Assembly (NCBI RefSeq): GCF_021391675.1
Contig: NZ_CP090095.1
Span: forward strand, 997,501 to 1,061,500
Reading direction: 5' to 3'
Length of the DNA stretch: 64,000 nucleotides
From: Neorhizobium galegae
GTDB lineage: Bacteria; Pseudomonadota; Alphaproteobacteria; Rhizobiales; Rhizobiaceae
Part shown: positions 1 through 9,424 of the stretch, piece by piece
Layout of the letters: each line of letters begins with the position of its first letter
Numbering within the stretch: the first letter of the stretch is position 1
Translations under genes and position numbers: made by a program
Notes under the pieces: generated by a model
The model's input: the letters and a program-made list of their open reading frames with translations, nothing else
Databases searched by the model: none
Told to the model about the DNA's origin: nothing

Positions 1-83
1 GCAACGCCGAACCTGGCCGCGTCGGCGGCCGTTGCCGCTGCTCCGGCGTGGTCGGCAGCGGCACGCTCGATCTGGATCGGTAA
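1..83 (+). CDS. C-terminal end of an unidentified protein (partial)
   Basis: A frame open from the left edge ends at a TAA at 81-83. The visible residues end in ...CSGVVGSGTLDLDR. Only about 26 residues are present and I do not recognise the family. Support is limited to an open frame that stops just before a stem-loop and a convergent gene, the usual layout of a gene end. It could be a chance open frame. Confidence 0.35.
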   Translation, partial: NAEPGRVGGRCRCSGVVGSGTLDLDR

Positions 84-85
84 GA

Positions 86-109
86 GGCCCGGCGGTCACC
101 CGCCAGGCC
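86..109. terminator. Stem-loop between convergent genes
   Basis: GGCC-c-GGCGG, loop tcac, CCGCC-a-GGCC forms a strong hairpin with one mismatch. It lies between the partial plus-strand gene and the stop codon of the minus-strand peroxidase gene. There is no good T-run on either side, so it may be a weak bidirectional terminator or a 3'-end stabilising structure. Confidence 0.45.
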
Positions 110-121
110 GTTATCCACTAT

Positions 122-1705
122 TCAGCCGATCGGGTTGATATCCCCCACGAAGCGTATCAGGTCGGCCATGGTGAAGTGGCCGGCCGTGGCGCCGGGCAGT
201 TCCGGCTTCCAGTTGGAGCGCAGCCACAGGAACGACTCGTGGTCCCCGTGCACGAGGCCGAGGAACGTCTCAGCGACGATCGTCGAGGCCATCGGCCCCA
301 GGCGTTCGCCCTGATGGTAGTGCTGCGCCTCCTTGAGCACGTAGTACCAGAGCGGCGTCTTGATATGCAGCCCGTGCCGTTCCGCAACTTTGCCGTCCTG
401 GCCCTTGGCGACCTGCTCGGGCGTCATCGGCGTGAGACCCATCGCCCGACAGACATCCTGGCCGGATGGCAGGCCGATCTGCACGCCGCGCCGCAGGTTG
501 CGGAAGGCCAGATTGGCTTCGCGCCTTTCAGTCTCGGTCGGATCCTCCCGAAGGCCCGGAAGTTCATGAAGCGAAGGCGTGATGAATGGATCCAGCCGCC
601 GGGAGAAGTTGAAGGAAAAATCGGCACTGCCGGTTCCTTCGATGTCGAAGAACCGCCGCCAGTCGATGGCCCAGTTCGACGGAAGAGCGACCTGCGGATT
701 GAGCGGGAAGTCCAAAGGGTCGGGATCCAGTTCGCCGACGATCTTGCCCGACTTGCCGGTGAAGAAGAAAAGCAAGGGAAGCGTACCATTGGCAATCGCG
801 CCGGGACCGGGATGAAAGACGTGATTGTGGCTGTACGTCTCGCGCACCATCGAATGGCCGAGACGGTAGGCCGCCGCCGCGAACTCCGCGGGCATATAGG
901 GCGTCTCGACGAACCGGTAGTAACGACGGCCGGCATCCTTGATCTTGCGGACGAGCCCCGGCTCGGTCAGCCTTTCGACGAAGTCGAACAGCACGATCCA
1001 CTGATAGTGCCAGGTGACGATGCGCCGCGCCTCCTTGAAAAGCGCGGTTCCATCCAGGCCGGGTTGTTTTTCCTTGACCCACTCGACGACGGCATTGTGG
1101 AACTTGATCATCAGCAGGTGTGTCTGCGCGACGAGAAGATTTTCGTCGTTTCGCTCGTCGAAGATCAATGCGTGGCCGACCTGGTTGCGCGGCAGGTCGT
1201 TCGGCAGGGACGGGATTTTCCCGGTGGGATTGGTCGGTGAATTGTCGCCGGATTCCGCCGCATGCCCGACCAGCAGCTTCGGTGTGATCCTGAAACTGAC
1301 CGGATCGCGCTGGTAAAGATAGGGATGGATGCCCGGGCCATCTCCGTAGAGTGAATCGAGATCGAGTGCCGGACTTCTGAAATTCCTGGTAGCCAGGGGA
1401 TCAGCCTTCTGCTGATCGAGCGGCGTCGTGTCGAGCGTGATGTCGTGATCGACGAATTGGCCGAAATAGGTAAAGCCTGCCGGGATGTGTCTGTTATCAC
1501 CCGCGGGATCGGGGTTTTCGCCCGGATTCCCCGGCTCCTTCATCGCGCGGGCGAGTTCGATCAGGATATCGTCGTCGACATTGAGCGGATCCAGTTTTGG
1601 AAACATCCGCCCGAATTTGCCGGGATCCCCATGCCCGGTCAGAGACTGAAGCGTCTCCCAGTGCATGCCTCGGACGCCGTGTCCATGCATTGCGAATTCT
1701 GTCAT
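122..1705 (-). CDS. Haem peroxidase, animal-peroxidase (peroxinectin-like) family
   Basis: A 527-residue haem peroxidase of the superfamily that includes myeloperoxidase and bacterial peroxinectins, using hydrogen peroxide to oxidise halides or organic substrates. The distal-site motif FGQFVDHD carries the probable distal His near residue 87. The probable proximal His is in YRLGHSM near residue 284, and the DERNDEN segment around residues 183-189 matches the family's conserved Arg region. I chose the ATG at 1705 because GGAGGG lies just upstream; the open frame extends 23 codons further but without a ribosome site. No signal peptide or membrane segment is visible, so the protein is either cytoplasmic or exported without a cleaved leader. 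It lies 133 bases downstream of the methyltransferase gene in the same direction. The physiological substrate is unknown. Confidence 0.85.
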   Translation of the reverse strand: MTEFAMHGHGVRGMHWETLQSLTGHGDPGKFGRMFPKLDPLNVDDDILIELARAMKEPGNPGENPDPAGDNRHIPAGFTYFGQFVDHDITLDTTPLDQQKADPLATRNFRSPALDLDSLYGDGPGIHPYLYQRDPVSFRITPKLLVGHAAESGDNSPTNPTGKIPSLPNDLPRNQVGHALIFDERNDENLLVAQTHLLMIKFHNAVVEWVKEKQPGLDGTALFKEARRIVTWHYQWIVLFDFVERLTEPGLVRKIKDAGRRYYRFVETPYMPAEFAAAAYRLGHSMVRETYSHNHVFHPGPGAIANGTLPLLFFFTGKSGKIVGELDPDPLDFPLNPQVALPSNWAIDWRRFFDIEGTGSADFSFNFSRRLDPFITPSLHELPGLREDPTETERREANLAFRNLRRGVQIGLPSGQDVCRAMGLTPMTPEQVAKGQDGKVAERHGLHIKTPLWYYVLKEAQHYHQGERLGPMASTIVAETFLGLVHGDHESFLWLRSNWKPELPGATAGHFTMADLIRFVGDINPIG

Positions 1706-1838
1706 GATTGCCCTCCTTCGAAGACCATCGCCACTCGTTATTCGCGGCTGATGGTTGCATCGAAAGGATGGCATTTTAACTTATTGATGCAAACAAATCG
1801 AATGCAACTCAGAATTGTTTCCGACGTGCGAAGCGCCG

Positions 1839-3083
1839 TTACTTCTGCAGCAGTGCCACAGCCTCCACATGCGGCGACCAGAGGAACTGGTCGATCGGGG
1901 TGACGGCCTTGATCTGGTATCCGCCGTCGACAAGAATTCTGAGGTCGCGGGCGAGCGTCAGCGGGTTGCAGCTCACCGCCACGACCGTCTTCACGCCGGA
2001 TCGGACAAGCTCCTTCATCTGGACTTCCGCACCGGCGCGCGGCGGATCGAAGACGACGGCGTCGTAGTTCTTCAGTTCGGACACCATCATCGGCCGGCGG
2101 AAGAGGTCGCGCTTCTCAACCGATACCGGCTTCAGCCCCTGCGTGTTGCGGGCGGCGTGATCGAGCGCCTTGACCGACTTCTCGTCACCTTCGACCGCAT
2201 GCACCTTGGCGATGCGGGCGAGCCGGAGGGAAAATGTGCCGGAGCCGGCAAACAGGTCGATAACCCGCTTGGCCTTGCCCACATGCGAAAGCACCAGTTC
2301 GGCCATCGCGTCTTCCGCCGGTTTCGTCGCCTGGGTAAAGGCGCCGGGCGGCGGGGAAACCTTGACGCCGCCGAAATCCACCAGCGGCTTCTGCAATTCG
2401 ATGACGATCTCGCCATTGGCAGAAACCCGCGCGATGTTTTTCAGCGCCAGCACCGTCTCGGTGACCAGGCGCCGCTGCTTGTCGTCGAGCGGCTTCAACC
2501 CTTCCGCGGCAAGGTCGAGGCCGGCAAGCGTTTCCAGAACCGCGATCCGGAACGTATCGGAGCCAGTCGCCAGTGCCTTGCCCACCGCGCGGATCGCCTC
2601 GAGCCGGGCAACGATGCCGGGCGAGGCGATCGGACATTCGACGATCGAGACGATATGGTTGGTCTCGGCGCGGTTGAAGCCGAGCAGCAATTCCTTTTCC
2701 GTCCTGCGGGCGGAAAATACCACCCGCCGCCGTTCGCCGGGATGCGCGATGACCAGTTCGCCCACTTCAGGCGTCAGGCCCTTGGATTTCAGAGCCTCGA
2801 CGACGAGATTGCGCTTGAAGGCGTGGTAGGGCGCGTCGGCCAGATGCTGCAGCGAACAGCCGCCGCAGGCGTCGCTGTCAGGCCCGAAGTGGCGGCAGGG
2901 CGGGGTAACCCGGTCCGGCGACGGGTTGGAAGTCGACATCACCGTGCCGTGGTCGCCGTTGCGGGCGATCGCCAGCGTTTCGCCCGGAAGAGCGTAGGGC
3001 ACATAGACCGGGCCGTCTTCGCCATTGGCGATGCCGTGGCCCTGCGCGCCGAGACGGTTGATCGTGACGGTGACCGTGCTCAT
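1839..3083 (-). CDS. RumA/TrmA-type SAM-dependent RNA (uracil-5-)-methyltransferase
   Basis: A 414-residue class I methyltransferase predicted to form 5-methyluridine in RNA (23S rRNA by family resemblance). The first 57 residues resemble a TRAM RNA-binding domain. Cysteines 63, 73, 76 and 150 match the family's 4Fe-4S ligands, although the first spacing is longer than in E. coli RumA. FAGSGTFSL is the SAM-binding loop, VFDPPRAG the catalytic-domain motif, and AVSCNP holds the nucleophilic Cys. The ATG at 3083 overlaps the tlyA stop codon (ATGA), so translation is probably coupled. A longer in-frame extension runs antisense through tlyA and is rejected. Whether the target is U1939, U747 or both cannot be read from sequence alone. 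Confidence 0.92.
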   Translation of the reverse strand: MSTVTVTINRLGAQGHGIANGEDGPVYVPYALPGETLAIARNGDHGTVMSTSNPSPDRVTPPCRHFGPDSDACGGCSLQHLADAPYHAFKRNLVVEALKSKGLTPEVGELVIAHPGERRRVVFSARRTEKELLLGFNRAETNHIVSIVECPIASPGIVARLEAIRAVGKALATGSDTFRIAVLETLAGLDLAAEGLKPLDDKQRRLVTETVLALKNIARVSANGEIVIELQKPLVDFGGVKVSPPPGAFTQATKPAEDAMAELVLSHVGKAKRVIDLFAGSGTFSLRLARIAKVHAVEGDEKSVKALDHAARNTQGLKPVSVEKRDLFRRPMMVSELKNYDAVVFDPPRAGAEVQMKELVRSGVKTVVAVSCNPLTLARDLRILVDGGYQIKAVTPIDQFLWSPHVEAVALLQK

Positions 3084-3844
3084 GACGGTTCCCCGGGCTT
3101 CACGCCTGCGAGCAGGTATTCCTGGTTGCCGTCGCCGCCGGCGATCGGGGAGGGGATCAGCCCGAGGCTCGCCCAGCCCATTTCTTCGACGAGCCAGCGT
3201 TCGAGTTCGGCAGCGACCTGGGGTGCCGTCTCCGGCTCCTTCAACAGCCCGGCCTTGCTGATCGCATCGCGTCCCGCCTCGAATTGCGGCTTGACCAGCA
3301 GCACGCAATGCGCGCCGGGCTCGGCAAGATCCAGCGCCGGCGCCAGCGCCAGCTTCAGCGAAATGAACGAGACGTCCGAGACGATGAAGGTGATCTCGCG
3401 GTCGTCGTAATCCTCGGCGGTCAGATATCGGGCGTTGAGGCCCTCGATATTGGTGACCCGCGGCTCGGCGATCAGCCGCGGGTGCATCTGCCCGTGGCCG
3501 ACGTCGATCGAGGTGACATGCTCTGCGCCGCGCATGATCAGCACTTCGGTAAAGCCGCCGGTCGAGGCGCCGATGTCGAGACAGTCATGGCCGGCCGGGT
3601 CGAGCTTGAAGTGATCGAGCGCCGCGACGAGCTTCAGCGCCGCGCGGGACACGTAATCCTGCGCCGGGTCGTCGATGGTGAGTTTCGCGTCGAGCGGGAA
3701 GGTGAGGCTCGGCTTGGTGACGACACGGCCGTTGACCGTGACGGTGCCGCGGGAGATCGCGTCGCGCGCACGGGCTCGGCTCGCGACGAGATTGAGCGAG
3801 ACGAGAAGCTGGTCGAGGCGTTGGTTTTCGGGAGTTGAGGACAT
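3080..3844 (-). CDS. tlyA: TlyA-family rRNA 2'-O-methyltransferase / S4-domain protein
   Basis: About 254 residues: an N-terminal S4-like RNA-binding domain (RLDQLLVSLNLVASRARA...) followed by an FtsJ-like methyltransferase fold with DIGASTGGFTEVL as the SAM loop. TlyA proteins methylate 16S and/or 23S rRNA riboses; some relatives are annotated as haemolysins for historical reasons. The ATG at 3844 gives the usual family N terminus. An ATG at 3895 is preceded by GGGAG and would add 17 residues, so the start is uncertain. The gene is translationally coupled to the downstream RNA methyltransferase. In related rhizobia tlyA usually follows dxs directly; here dxs is about 8 kb away. Confidence 0.9.
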   Translation of the reverse strand: MSSTPENQRLDQLLVSLNLVASRARARDAISRGTVTVNGRVVTKPSLTFPLDAKLTIDDPAQDYVSRAALKLVAALDHFKLDPAGHDCLDIGASTGGFTEVLIMRGAEHVTSIDVGHGQMHPRLIAEPRVTNIEGLNARYLTAEDYDDREITFIVSDVSFISLKLALAPALDLAEPGAHCVLLVKPQFEAGRDAISKAGLLKEPETAPQVAAELERWLVEEMGWASLGLIPSPIAGGDGNQEYLLAGVKPGEPS

Positions 3845-3997
3845 GGGTGCAGTCAATGCCTGCCTATCGCCTGGCTTGCAAGGGGCTTGACCCATGAAAA
3901 CTCCCGGCCGCATTCAATCAAATTTTAATCATGTTGGGATTCTCTCCAGGCTGGAGGAGATATCCAATACTGTTTCAACTGAGAGCGGAAGCCACTG

Positions 3998-5938
3998 ATG
4001 TCGCTTAAAAACCTATCCCTGAACAAGAAGCTGATCATCACCTTTGCGGCGTTGATGTCGGTCTGCCTGCTGGCATCCGCCGGCGTTTATTGGCAGGCCT
4101 TGAAGTCGAGCCGCTCTTCCGCGCAGCAGGTCGTCTCCCAGACCATCCTGATGCATGTGGACGCAGCGCTCGAAGCCATGCTGGAACAAGCCGTCAATCA
4201 GCGCGGCTTCCTGCTCTTCAAGAGCGACAGCACATATGCCGACGTCTTCAACAACCGCGAGAAGATGATCGCGGCGATTGACGCCGCCAAGAAGGTCGCC
4301 GTCGGTATGCCGGATATGCTGACTTCGCTCGATGCGATGCGGGCCGCAGCCGATGTGTTCCACACCCAGCTGACCGTTCCGCAGCTCGATGCGCGCAAGA
4401 ACACCGGCAAGCCGATCGACGAAGTCATCGAGATCGGTCGCAACCAGTCGAAGGGCCAGCTCGACGTCTTCCGCGAGGCTGCCGCCAAGATCAAGAAGCA
4501 GGCTTTCGACCTGTCGACCGCCATGGTCAATGCCCAGACCCGCGCCCACACCGATCTGCTGCTGACGCTTCTGATGGGCGGCGGCATTGCCGGCCTGATT
4601 GCGGTTGCCCTGGTGCTGGCCCTGTCGCGCGTCATCGTCAAGCCGATCGTCGGCATGACGGACGCCATGACCAGCCTTGCAGGCGGCAATCATGACATCC
4701 AGGTCCCCGCTCTCGAACGCGGCGACGAAGTCGGCCGGATGGCCAAGGCCGTCACGGTCTTCAAGGATGCGGCCATCGAAAAGCAGCGCCTGGCCCGCGA
4801 TGCCGATATCTTGCGCGACACCAGCGAGCGCGAACGCCTCGACAACGACGCCCAGAAGGCCCGCGAAGCCGCCAATCTCGAGTTTGCGATCGACGCGCTT
4901 GCCACGGGGCTTGCAAGCCTTGCCGATGGCGATGTCGCCTACCGCATCGAAAAGCCCTTCTCCGGCAATCTCGACCGGCTGCGCACCGACTTCAACCAGG
5001 CGCTCGGCCGGCTGCAGGCAGCCCTCCAGGCGGTCGGCGAGAACGCCTCGGCGATCAGCTCCGGCGCGGGTGAAATCCGCTCCGCGGCCGACGATCTCGG
5101 CCGTCGCACCGAACAGCAGGCCGCAGCCGTCGAAGAGACAGCCGCCGCGCTCGAACAGGTGACGACGACGGTGAAGGAATCGGCCCGCCGTGCAGAAGAT
5201 GTCGGCCAGCGCGTCGAGCGGACCCGCATCGGCGCCGAGAAATCGGGCGAGGTGGTCCGCCGGGCGGTCTCCGCCATGGAGCAGATCTCGAAGTCGTCCG
5301 GCGAGATCAGCAATATCATCTCGGTCATCGACGACATCGCCTTCCAGACCAACCTGCTCGCGCTCAATGCAGGCGTCGAGGCGGCCCGCGCCGGCGAGGC
5401 GGGCAAGGGTTTCGCGGTCGTCGCACAGGAAGTTCGCGAGCTCGCTCAGCGTTCCGCCAATGCGGCAAAGGAGATCAAGGCGTTGATCACCACCTCCAGC
5501 CAGCAGGTGGATGCGGGCGTCACGCTGGTCGGCGAGACCGGCCAGGCGCTGGAGGCGATCGTCGGTGAAGTGCAGCAGATCAACCAGCATCTCTCCGCCA
5601 TCGTCATCTCCACCCGCGAGCAGTCGACCGGCCTCCAGGAGATCAACACCTCGGTCAACGCAATGGACCAGGGCACGCAGCAGAACGCCGCCATGGTCGA
5701 AGAGCAGAACGCGGCAAGCCACAAGCTTGCCCAGGAAGCCCAGGCGCTCGATGCCCTGCTGAGGCAGTTCAACTTCGGGGGCACACCGGCGGCCCGGATT
5801 TCGCGTCCGGTTGCGGCGCCGTCGGCAGCCCGTCCGGTGGCATCGCCGGCAAATGCCCTCCGTTCCACCGTCGCCCGCGCCTTTTCCGGCAAGGCGGCGA
5901 GCGCTGCGGCCGTGAAGGAAGAGTGGTCGGAATTCTAA
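3998..5938 (+). CDS. Methyl-accepting chemotaxis protein
   Basis: A 646-residue transmembrane chemoreceptor. TM1 spans about residues 12-32 and TM2 about 187-214. Between them lies a periplasmic helical sensor resembling CHASE3 ([10 protein letters not shown]...Y...F pattern, residues 60-85). A HAMP linker covers about 211-263 and a second HAMP-like stretch about 290-345. The cytoplasmic signalling domain has the hairpin-tip sequence [19 protein letters not shown]. The C terminus is KEEWSEF, an aromatic-acidic tail like the CheR/CheB docking pentapeptide of long-tail receptors. It is monocistronic, followed by a strong terminator, and lies next to a second receptor with an almost identical signalling tip but a different sensor. 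The ligand is unknown. Confidence 0.95.
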   Translation: MSLKNLSLNKKLIITFAALMSVCLLASAGVYWQALKSSRSSAQQVVSQTILMHVDAALEAMLEQAVNQRGFLLFKSDSTYADVFNNREKMIAAIDAAKKVAVGMPDMLTSLDAMRAAADVFHTQLTVPQLDARKNTGKPIDEVIEIGRNQSKGQLDVFREAAAKIKKQAFDLSTAMVNAQTRAHTDLLLTLLMGGGIAGLIAVALVLALSRVIVKPIVGMTDAMTSLAGGNHDIQVPALERGDEVGRMAKAVTVFKDAAIEKQRLARDADILRDTSERERLDNDAQKAREAANLEFAIDALATGLASLADGDVAYRIEKPFSGNLDRLRTDFNQALGRLQAALQAVGENASAISSGAGEIRSAADDLGRRTEQQAAAVEETAAALEQVTTTVKESARRAEDVGQRVERTRIGAEKSGEVVRRAVSAMEQISKSSGEISNIISVIDDIAFQTNLLALNAGVEAARAGEAGKGFAVVAQEVRELAQRSANAAKEIKALITTSSQQVDAGVTLVGETGQALEAIVGEVQQINQHLSAIVISTREQSTGLQEINTSVNAMDQGTQQNAAMVEEQNAASHKLAQEAQALDALLRQFNFGGTPAARISRPVAAPSAARPVASPANALRSTVARAFSGKAASAAAVKEEWSEF

Positions 5939-5968
5939 TATCCCCGATCAACCATCGATCGACGCAGC

Positions 5969-5994
5969 AAGGCCCCGGTTCCGGGGCCTTTTTT
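5969..5994 (+). terminator. Rho-independent terminator after the first chemoreceptor
   Basis: Perfect 8-bp GC stem GGCCCCGG / CCGGGGCC with a tt loop, flanked by AA and followed by six T, 30 bases after the stop codon of the upstream receptor gene. Confidence 0.92.
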
Positions 5995-6272
5995 CATGTT
6001 GCGAAGCCGTGGACGCGGTTGTCAGGCGGTGCGCCGCTCGAACATTGCGGCAAGACGCGCATAAATTGGCATACCGAAAGCCTTATCAATCCTGAGTGGT
6101 GAATATTGCTATGTTTTAAATTAGATAATATTAAAATTGCGGGGTCCATCTTTACCCCTATAGCGCGCATCTTTGCATGCGCCTCGCGTATGAATCTTCG
6201 CAACGAGCTTCAGTCCAACCAGAAGCCCATGTCGGTCGTCTGGGTTGTCCTGCCAGAGGAAAGTGATACCGC
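5995..6272 (+). other. Intergenic region upstream of the second chemoreceptor
   Basis: No gene is supported here. The stretch around 6100-6150 is clearly more AT-rich than its surroundings and is the likely promoter region of the next gene, but I cannot assign convincing -35 and -10 boxes. AGAGGAAAG about ten bases before the ATG at 6273 is the probable ribosome site. Short open frames on both strands have no family features. Confidence 0.4.
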
Positions 6273-8282
6273 ATGTCCCGCCCTAGCATAAAGATCGCCC
6301 TGGTCACCCTCTTCACGATCATCGGCGTGCTGTTCGTCGTGTCTGCCTGGGTCACAACCAGTGGCATCACCAAGATGAATGAAGAATCGACGCAGATCGT
6401 CACCAATCGCGTCCCCAAGCTCATCGCATCCCAGGATATCCGCCTCGCCCTCCCGCGCCTCAATTTTGCCTTTGCTCGCCGGGTGATCGCCGAAACGCCG
6501 AAAGCGATCAAGGAAGCCGACCAGTTCATGGCGGACCGGCAGAAGGATCTGCACGATTCGATCGAGCGCGTGCGGCCCTCGGTCGTCACCGCCAAGGGCA
6601 AGGAACTGCTTGCGAATGTCGAAAAAGCGATTGCCGCCTACGACGTGCCGGGCAAGAAAATGCTGAAACTGTCCGGGGCAGAAGGCCAAGAGGAGGGCGC
6701 ACGGATCCTGAACGAGGAACTGCTGCCGCAGATCGAACTGGCCAGGTTGCCGATCACGGCGATGCTGGACTACGATCTCTCCAAGGTGGATGACGCCTAC
6801 AAGGAGAGCCAGGACTTCTTCGCAACGACCGTCACCACCAGCTATGCCATGACCGGTATCTGCTTTCTGATCCTGTTCGGCGCCGGCTTCTATGCGCTGA
6901 CCGGTATCGCCTCTCCCGTCGAGAAGATCACCGCCTCGATGAAGGAGCTGGCCGAGGGCAATTGCGCCAACGAAATCCCCTTTGCGGGCCGCGGCGACGA
7001 GATCGGCGCGATGGCTGCGGCGGTCGAAGTGTTTCGCCTGGCGGCGATCGATAACCAGAGACTCATGGCGGAGGCAGAAGAGCAGCGCCACAGCAACGAG
7101 CGGCAGCGTATCGCGCTCGGCAAGGCGGCTGCGGAAGAGGCTCGGGGCCAGCTGTTGCAGGCCACGAGCGCATTTGCCAGCGCATTGAAGCATCTCGCCT
7201 CAGGCGATCTCAGCTACAGGATCACCGAAACCGTCTCTGAGGACTTCACGTCTCTCTGCAGCGATTTCAACACCGCCGCTTTGCAGCTCTCGCAGACCCT
7301 TTCCTCTGTCGCCGACGCCGCCGGCGCGATTGATAACGGCACCCAGGAAATCGCCTCGAGCGCCAACGATCTTTCCAAGCGTACCGAACAGCAGGCGGCA
7401 TCTCTGGAAGAGACAGCGGCCGCGCTGGACCAGATCACCGCCAATGTCGGCAATTCCTCCAAACGGGCCGAGGAGGCGCAGCAGGCGGCCAAGCAGGCCA
7501 ATGACAGTGCCCGCAGCTCGGGTGAGGTGATGTCGCAGGCCGTCCAGGCGATGAGCCGCATCGAAGAATCGTCCAAGCAGATCTCCAATATCATCGGTGT
7601 CATCGACGAGATCGCCTTCCAGACCAACCTGCTGGCCCTGAATGCCGGTGTCGAGGCCGCACGTGCCGGCGAGGCGGGCAAGGGCTTTGCCGTGGTTGCC
7701 CAGGAAGTCCGGGAATTGGCGCAGCGCTCCGCCAAGGCCGCCAAGGAAATCAAGGCCCTTATCCAGACTTCCACGGGCGAAGTTGAAAGCGGCGTCAGAT
7801 TGGTCGGCGGAACCGGCGAAGCTCTCAAGGCGATCGAGAATCACATCATCACTATCAACGCGCATATGAATTCCATCGCCATCTCGGCGAAGGAGCAATC
7901 AACCGGACTTGCGGAGGTCAACACCGCCGTCAACCAGATGGACCAGGTGACACAGCGCAACGCCGCCATGGTCGAGGAATCGAACGCCGCCAGTACGAAC
8001 CTTGCGTTGGAAAGCGTCAAGCTGCGCGATCTGATCGGCCAGTTCAGGCTTGCCGGACAAACGGCCGGCGGCGGCGGCAACCAGACGCATCGGGCGTCTC
8101 GATACCCCAACGACACTCGGTCGGCCGGATCGCCCGTCCATGCCCAGCGCGCCAACGCCCCTCGCAGCGCCGGCGGCCGGGGGGCGCGGCGACGGCGGCC
8201 AAGGAAGACTGGTCGGAATTCTGACCGTCGGACAAGGTTGACTGCCCCGCCTTTTCGGCGGGGCCAATCCGGTCTATCTTGA
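6273..8282 (+). CDS. Methyl-accepting chemotaxis protein with frameshifted C-terminal tail
   Basis: A chemoreceptor, 669 residues as read. TM1 is at about 7-27 and TM2 at about 191-212, with a four-helix-bundle-type periplasmic sensor between them (residues 28-190). HAMP and the standard signalling domain follow ([19 protein letters not shown] tip). After about residue 636 the frame turns into an Arg/Pro-rich sequence ending at 8282. In the neighbouring frame, the bases up to a TGA at 8222-8224 encode AAKEDWSEF, almost the tail of the upstream receptor. One extra G in the six-G run at 8179-8184 would join the two frames. So either one G is missing (sequencing error or real slippage mutation), or the receptor lacks its CheR-docking tail. 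The intended gene end is therefore probably 8224. Confidence 0.9.
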   Translation: MSRPSIKIALVTLFTIIGVLFVVSAWVTTSGITKMNEESTQIVTNRVPKLIASQDIRLALPRLNFAFARRVIAETPKAIKEADQFMADRQKDLHDSIERVRPSVVTAKGKELLANVEKAIAAYDVPGKKMLKLSGAEGQEEGARILNEELLPQIELARLPITAMLDYDLSKVDDAYKESQDFFATTVTTSYAMTGICFLILFGAGFYALTGIASPVEKITASMKELAEGNCANEIPFAGRGDEIGAMAAAVEVFRLAAIDNQRLMAEAEEQRHSNERQRIALGKAAAEEARGQLLQATSAFASALKHLASGDLSYRITETVSEDFTSLCSDFNTAALQLSQTLSSVADAAGAIDNGTQEIASSANDLSKRTEQQAASLEETAAALDQITANVGNSSKRAEEAQQAAKQANDSARSSGEVMSQAVQAMSRIEESSKQISNIIGVIDEIAFQTNLLALNAGVEAARAGEAGKGFAVVAQEVRELAQRSAKAAKEIKALIQTSTGEVESGVRLVGGTGEALKAIENHIITINAHMNSIAISAKEQSTGLAEVNTAVNQMDQVTQRNAAMVEESNAASTNLALESVKLRDLIGQFRLAGQTAGGGGNQTHRASRYPNDTRSAGSPVHAQRANAPRSAGGRGARRRRPRKTGRNSDRRTRLTAPPFRRGQSGLS

Positions 8283-8286
8283 CGCC

Positions 8287-9303
8287 ATGATGGCACAGGG
8301 GGCGGGCATGCGGGGGAGAATGCTGATCGTTGGATTGCTGGCCCTCGCGCCTCCGGCTTTCGCCAACGATTCCATGGCGGAGCTGAAGACGGGCGGGCTG
8401 ATCTACGTCCAGACCTCCGACGTCACCATGGCCGAGGAGCAGCTCTACATTTCCCGTGAGGAAGTGCTGGTCGACTACGTCTTCAAGAATACCAGCGACA
8501 AGGACGCCGAAAGCGTCATCGCCTTCCCGATGCCGGATATCACCGGCAGCATGGACAGCAATATCGCGCTCGACGATACCGACAGCGACAACTTCCTCGG
8601 CTTCTCGGTCGTGCAGGACAGCCGGCAGATCAAGCCGGAGCTGCAGCAGCGGGTGCTGGCGGCCGGCATCGACCGCACCGACGAACTCCTGGCGCGCAAC
8701 ATTCCGCTTCTGCCCTATAGCGACAGGACGCTCGCCGCACTCAAGGCCCTGCCCGAGGATGTGAAGACGGCATGGATCGCCGAGGGGCTGGTGTTCATCA
8801 ACCGTTACGACGCCGGCAAGGGCTGGCAGGAGGATCTGACGCCGGCCTGGACGCTCCGCTCGGTCTATTGGTGGAAGACGAAATTCCCGGCCGGCAAACC
8901 GGTCCGCGTCAGCCACCGCTACAAGCCGAGCGTCGGTGGCACGGTTGCCATGACCTTCATCGATCAGGGCAAGCCGGCGACGAACTATAAGGACTATACG
9001 GAGCGCTACTGTATCGACGCCGCCTTCATGAAGACGGCCGCAAAGCTCGAAGCCGCGGCTGGGAAAAGCGGCCCGAACTACACCGAGCAATGGGTGTCGT
9101 ACATCCTCACCACCGGCGCCAACTGGGGCGGCTCGATCGGCAAGTTCAAGCTGACGATCGACAAGGGCAGGGCGCAGGACTACGTCAGCTTCTGCGGCAA
9201 CGGCGTGAAGAAGATCGGCCCGACGACCTTCGAGATGACTGCTGACGATTTCTACCCGGAGAAGGATCTGAACATCCTGTTCCTGACGGCCGCCGACCAG
9301 TAA
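8287..9303 (+). CDS. DUF4424-family exported protein
   Basis: A 338-residue protein with an N-terminal signal peptide (hydrophobic core LIVGLLALAPPAFA, probable cleavage after AFA). The body matches my recollection of DUF4424, with features such as EEVLVDYVFKNTSD, the VYWWKTKFPAG segment, and two Cys (in RYCIDAAF and VSFCGNG) that could form a disulphide. Function unknown; presumably periplasmic. An internal ATG at 8308 would give a more typical leader. It starts only four bases after the read-through stop of the receptor gene, but 62 bases after that gene's probable native stop. Confidence 0.78.
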   Translation: MMAQGAGMRGRMLIVGLLALAPPAFANDSMAELKTGGLIYVQTSDVTMAEEQLYISREEVLVDYVFKNTSDKDAESVIAFPMPDITGSMDSNIALDDTDSDNFLGFSVVQDSRQIKPELQQRVLAAGIDRTDELLARNIPLLPYSDRTLAALKALPEDVKTAWIAEGLVFINRYDAGKGWQEDLTPAWTLRSVYWWKTKFPAGKPVRVSHRYKPSVGGTVAMTFIDQGKPATNYKDYTERYCIDAAFMKTAAKLEAAAGKSGPNYTEQWVSYILTTGANWGGSIGKFKLTIDKGRAQDYVSFCGNGVKKIGPTTFEMTADDFYPEKDLNILFLTAADQ

Positions 9304-9320
9304 CGGCGGCACAAATCTCT

Positions 9321-9337
9321 ATTCAATAATATTGAAT
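9321..9337. promoter_or_regulatory. Palindrome ATTCAAT-N3-ATTGAAT, candidate operator
   Basis: A perfect 7-bp inverted repeat with a 3-base spacer, in an AT-rich island between the DUF4424 gene and the cytochrome b561 gene, about 88 bases before the latter's ATG. Size and composition resemble ArsR-family operators. No cognate regulator gene is in the window, so the assignment is inference from symmetry and position. Confidence 0.42.
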
Positions 9338-9424
9338 GAGCGTGATCGCGACGGCGCTTGCCGCTCGGCTTAAAAAGTACGATGTTTCCGCTTGTGAATT
9401 GCCGAAGAATTCCGGACACATTCC

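Noticed and set aside
4013..7193. Minus-strand open frames opposite the two chemoreceptors
   Set aside because: Antisense shadows of helical, Ala/Glu-rich receptor genes; the tandem similarity of the shadows simply follows the similarity of the receptors.
7570..7760. Near-identical DNA in the two chemoreceptor genes (also 5290-5480) as a possible recombination repeat
   Set aside because: It corresponds to the universally conserved signalling tip, so similarity is expected from protein conservation.
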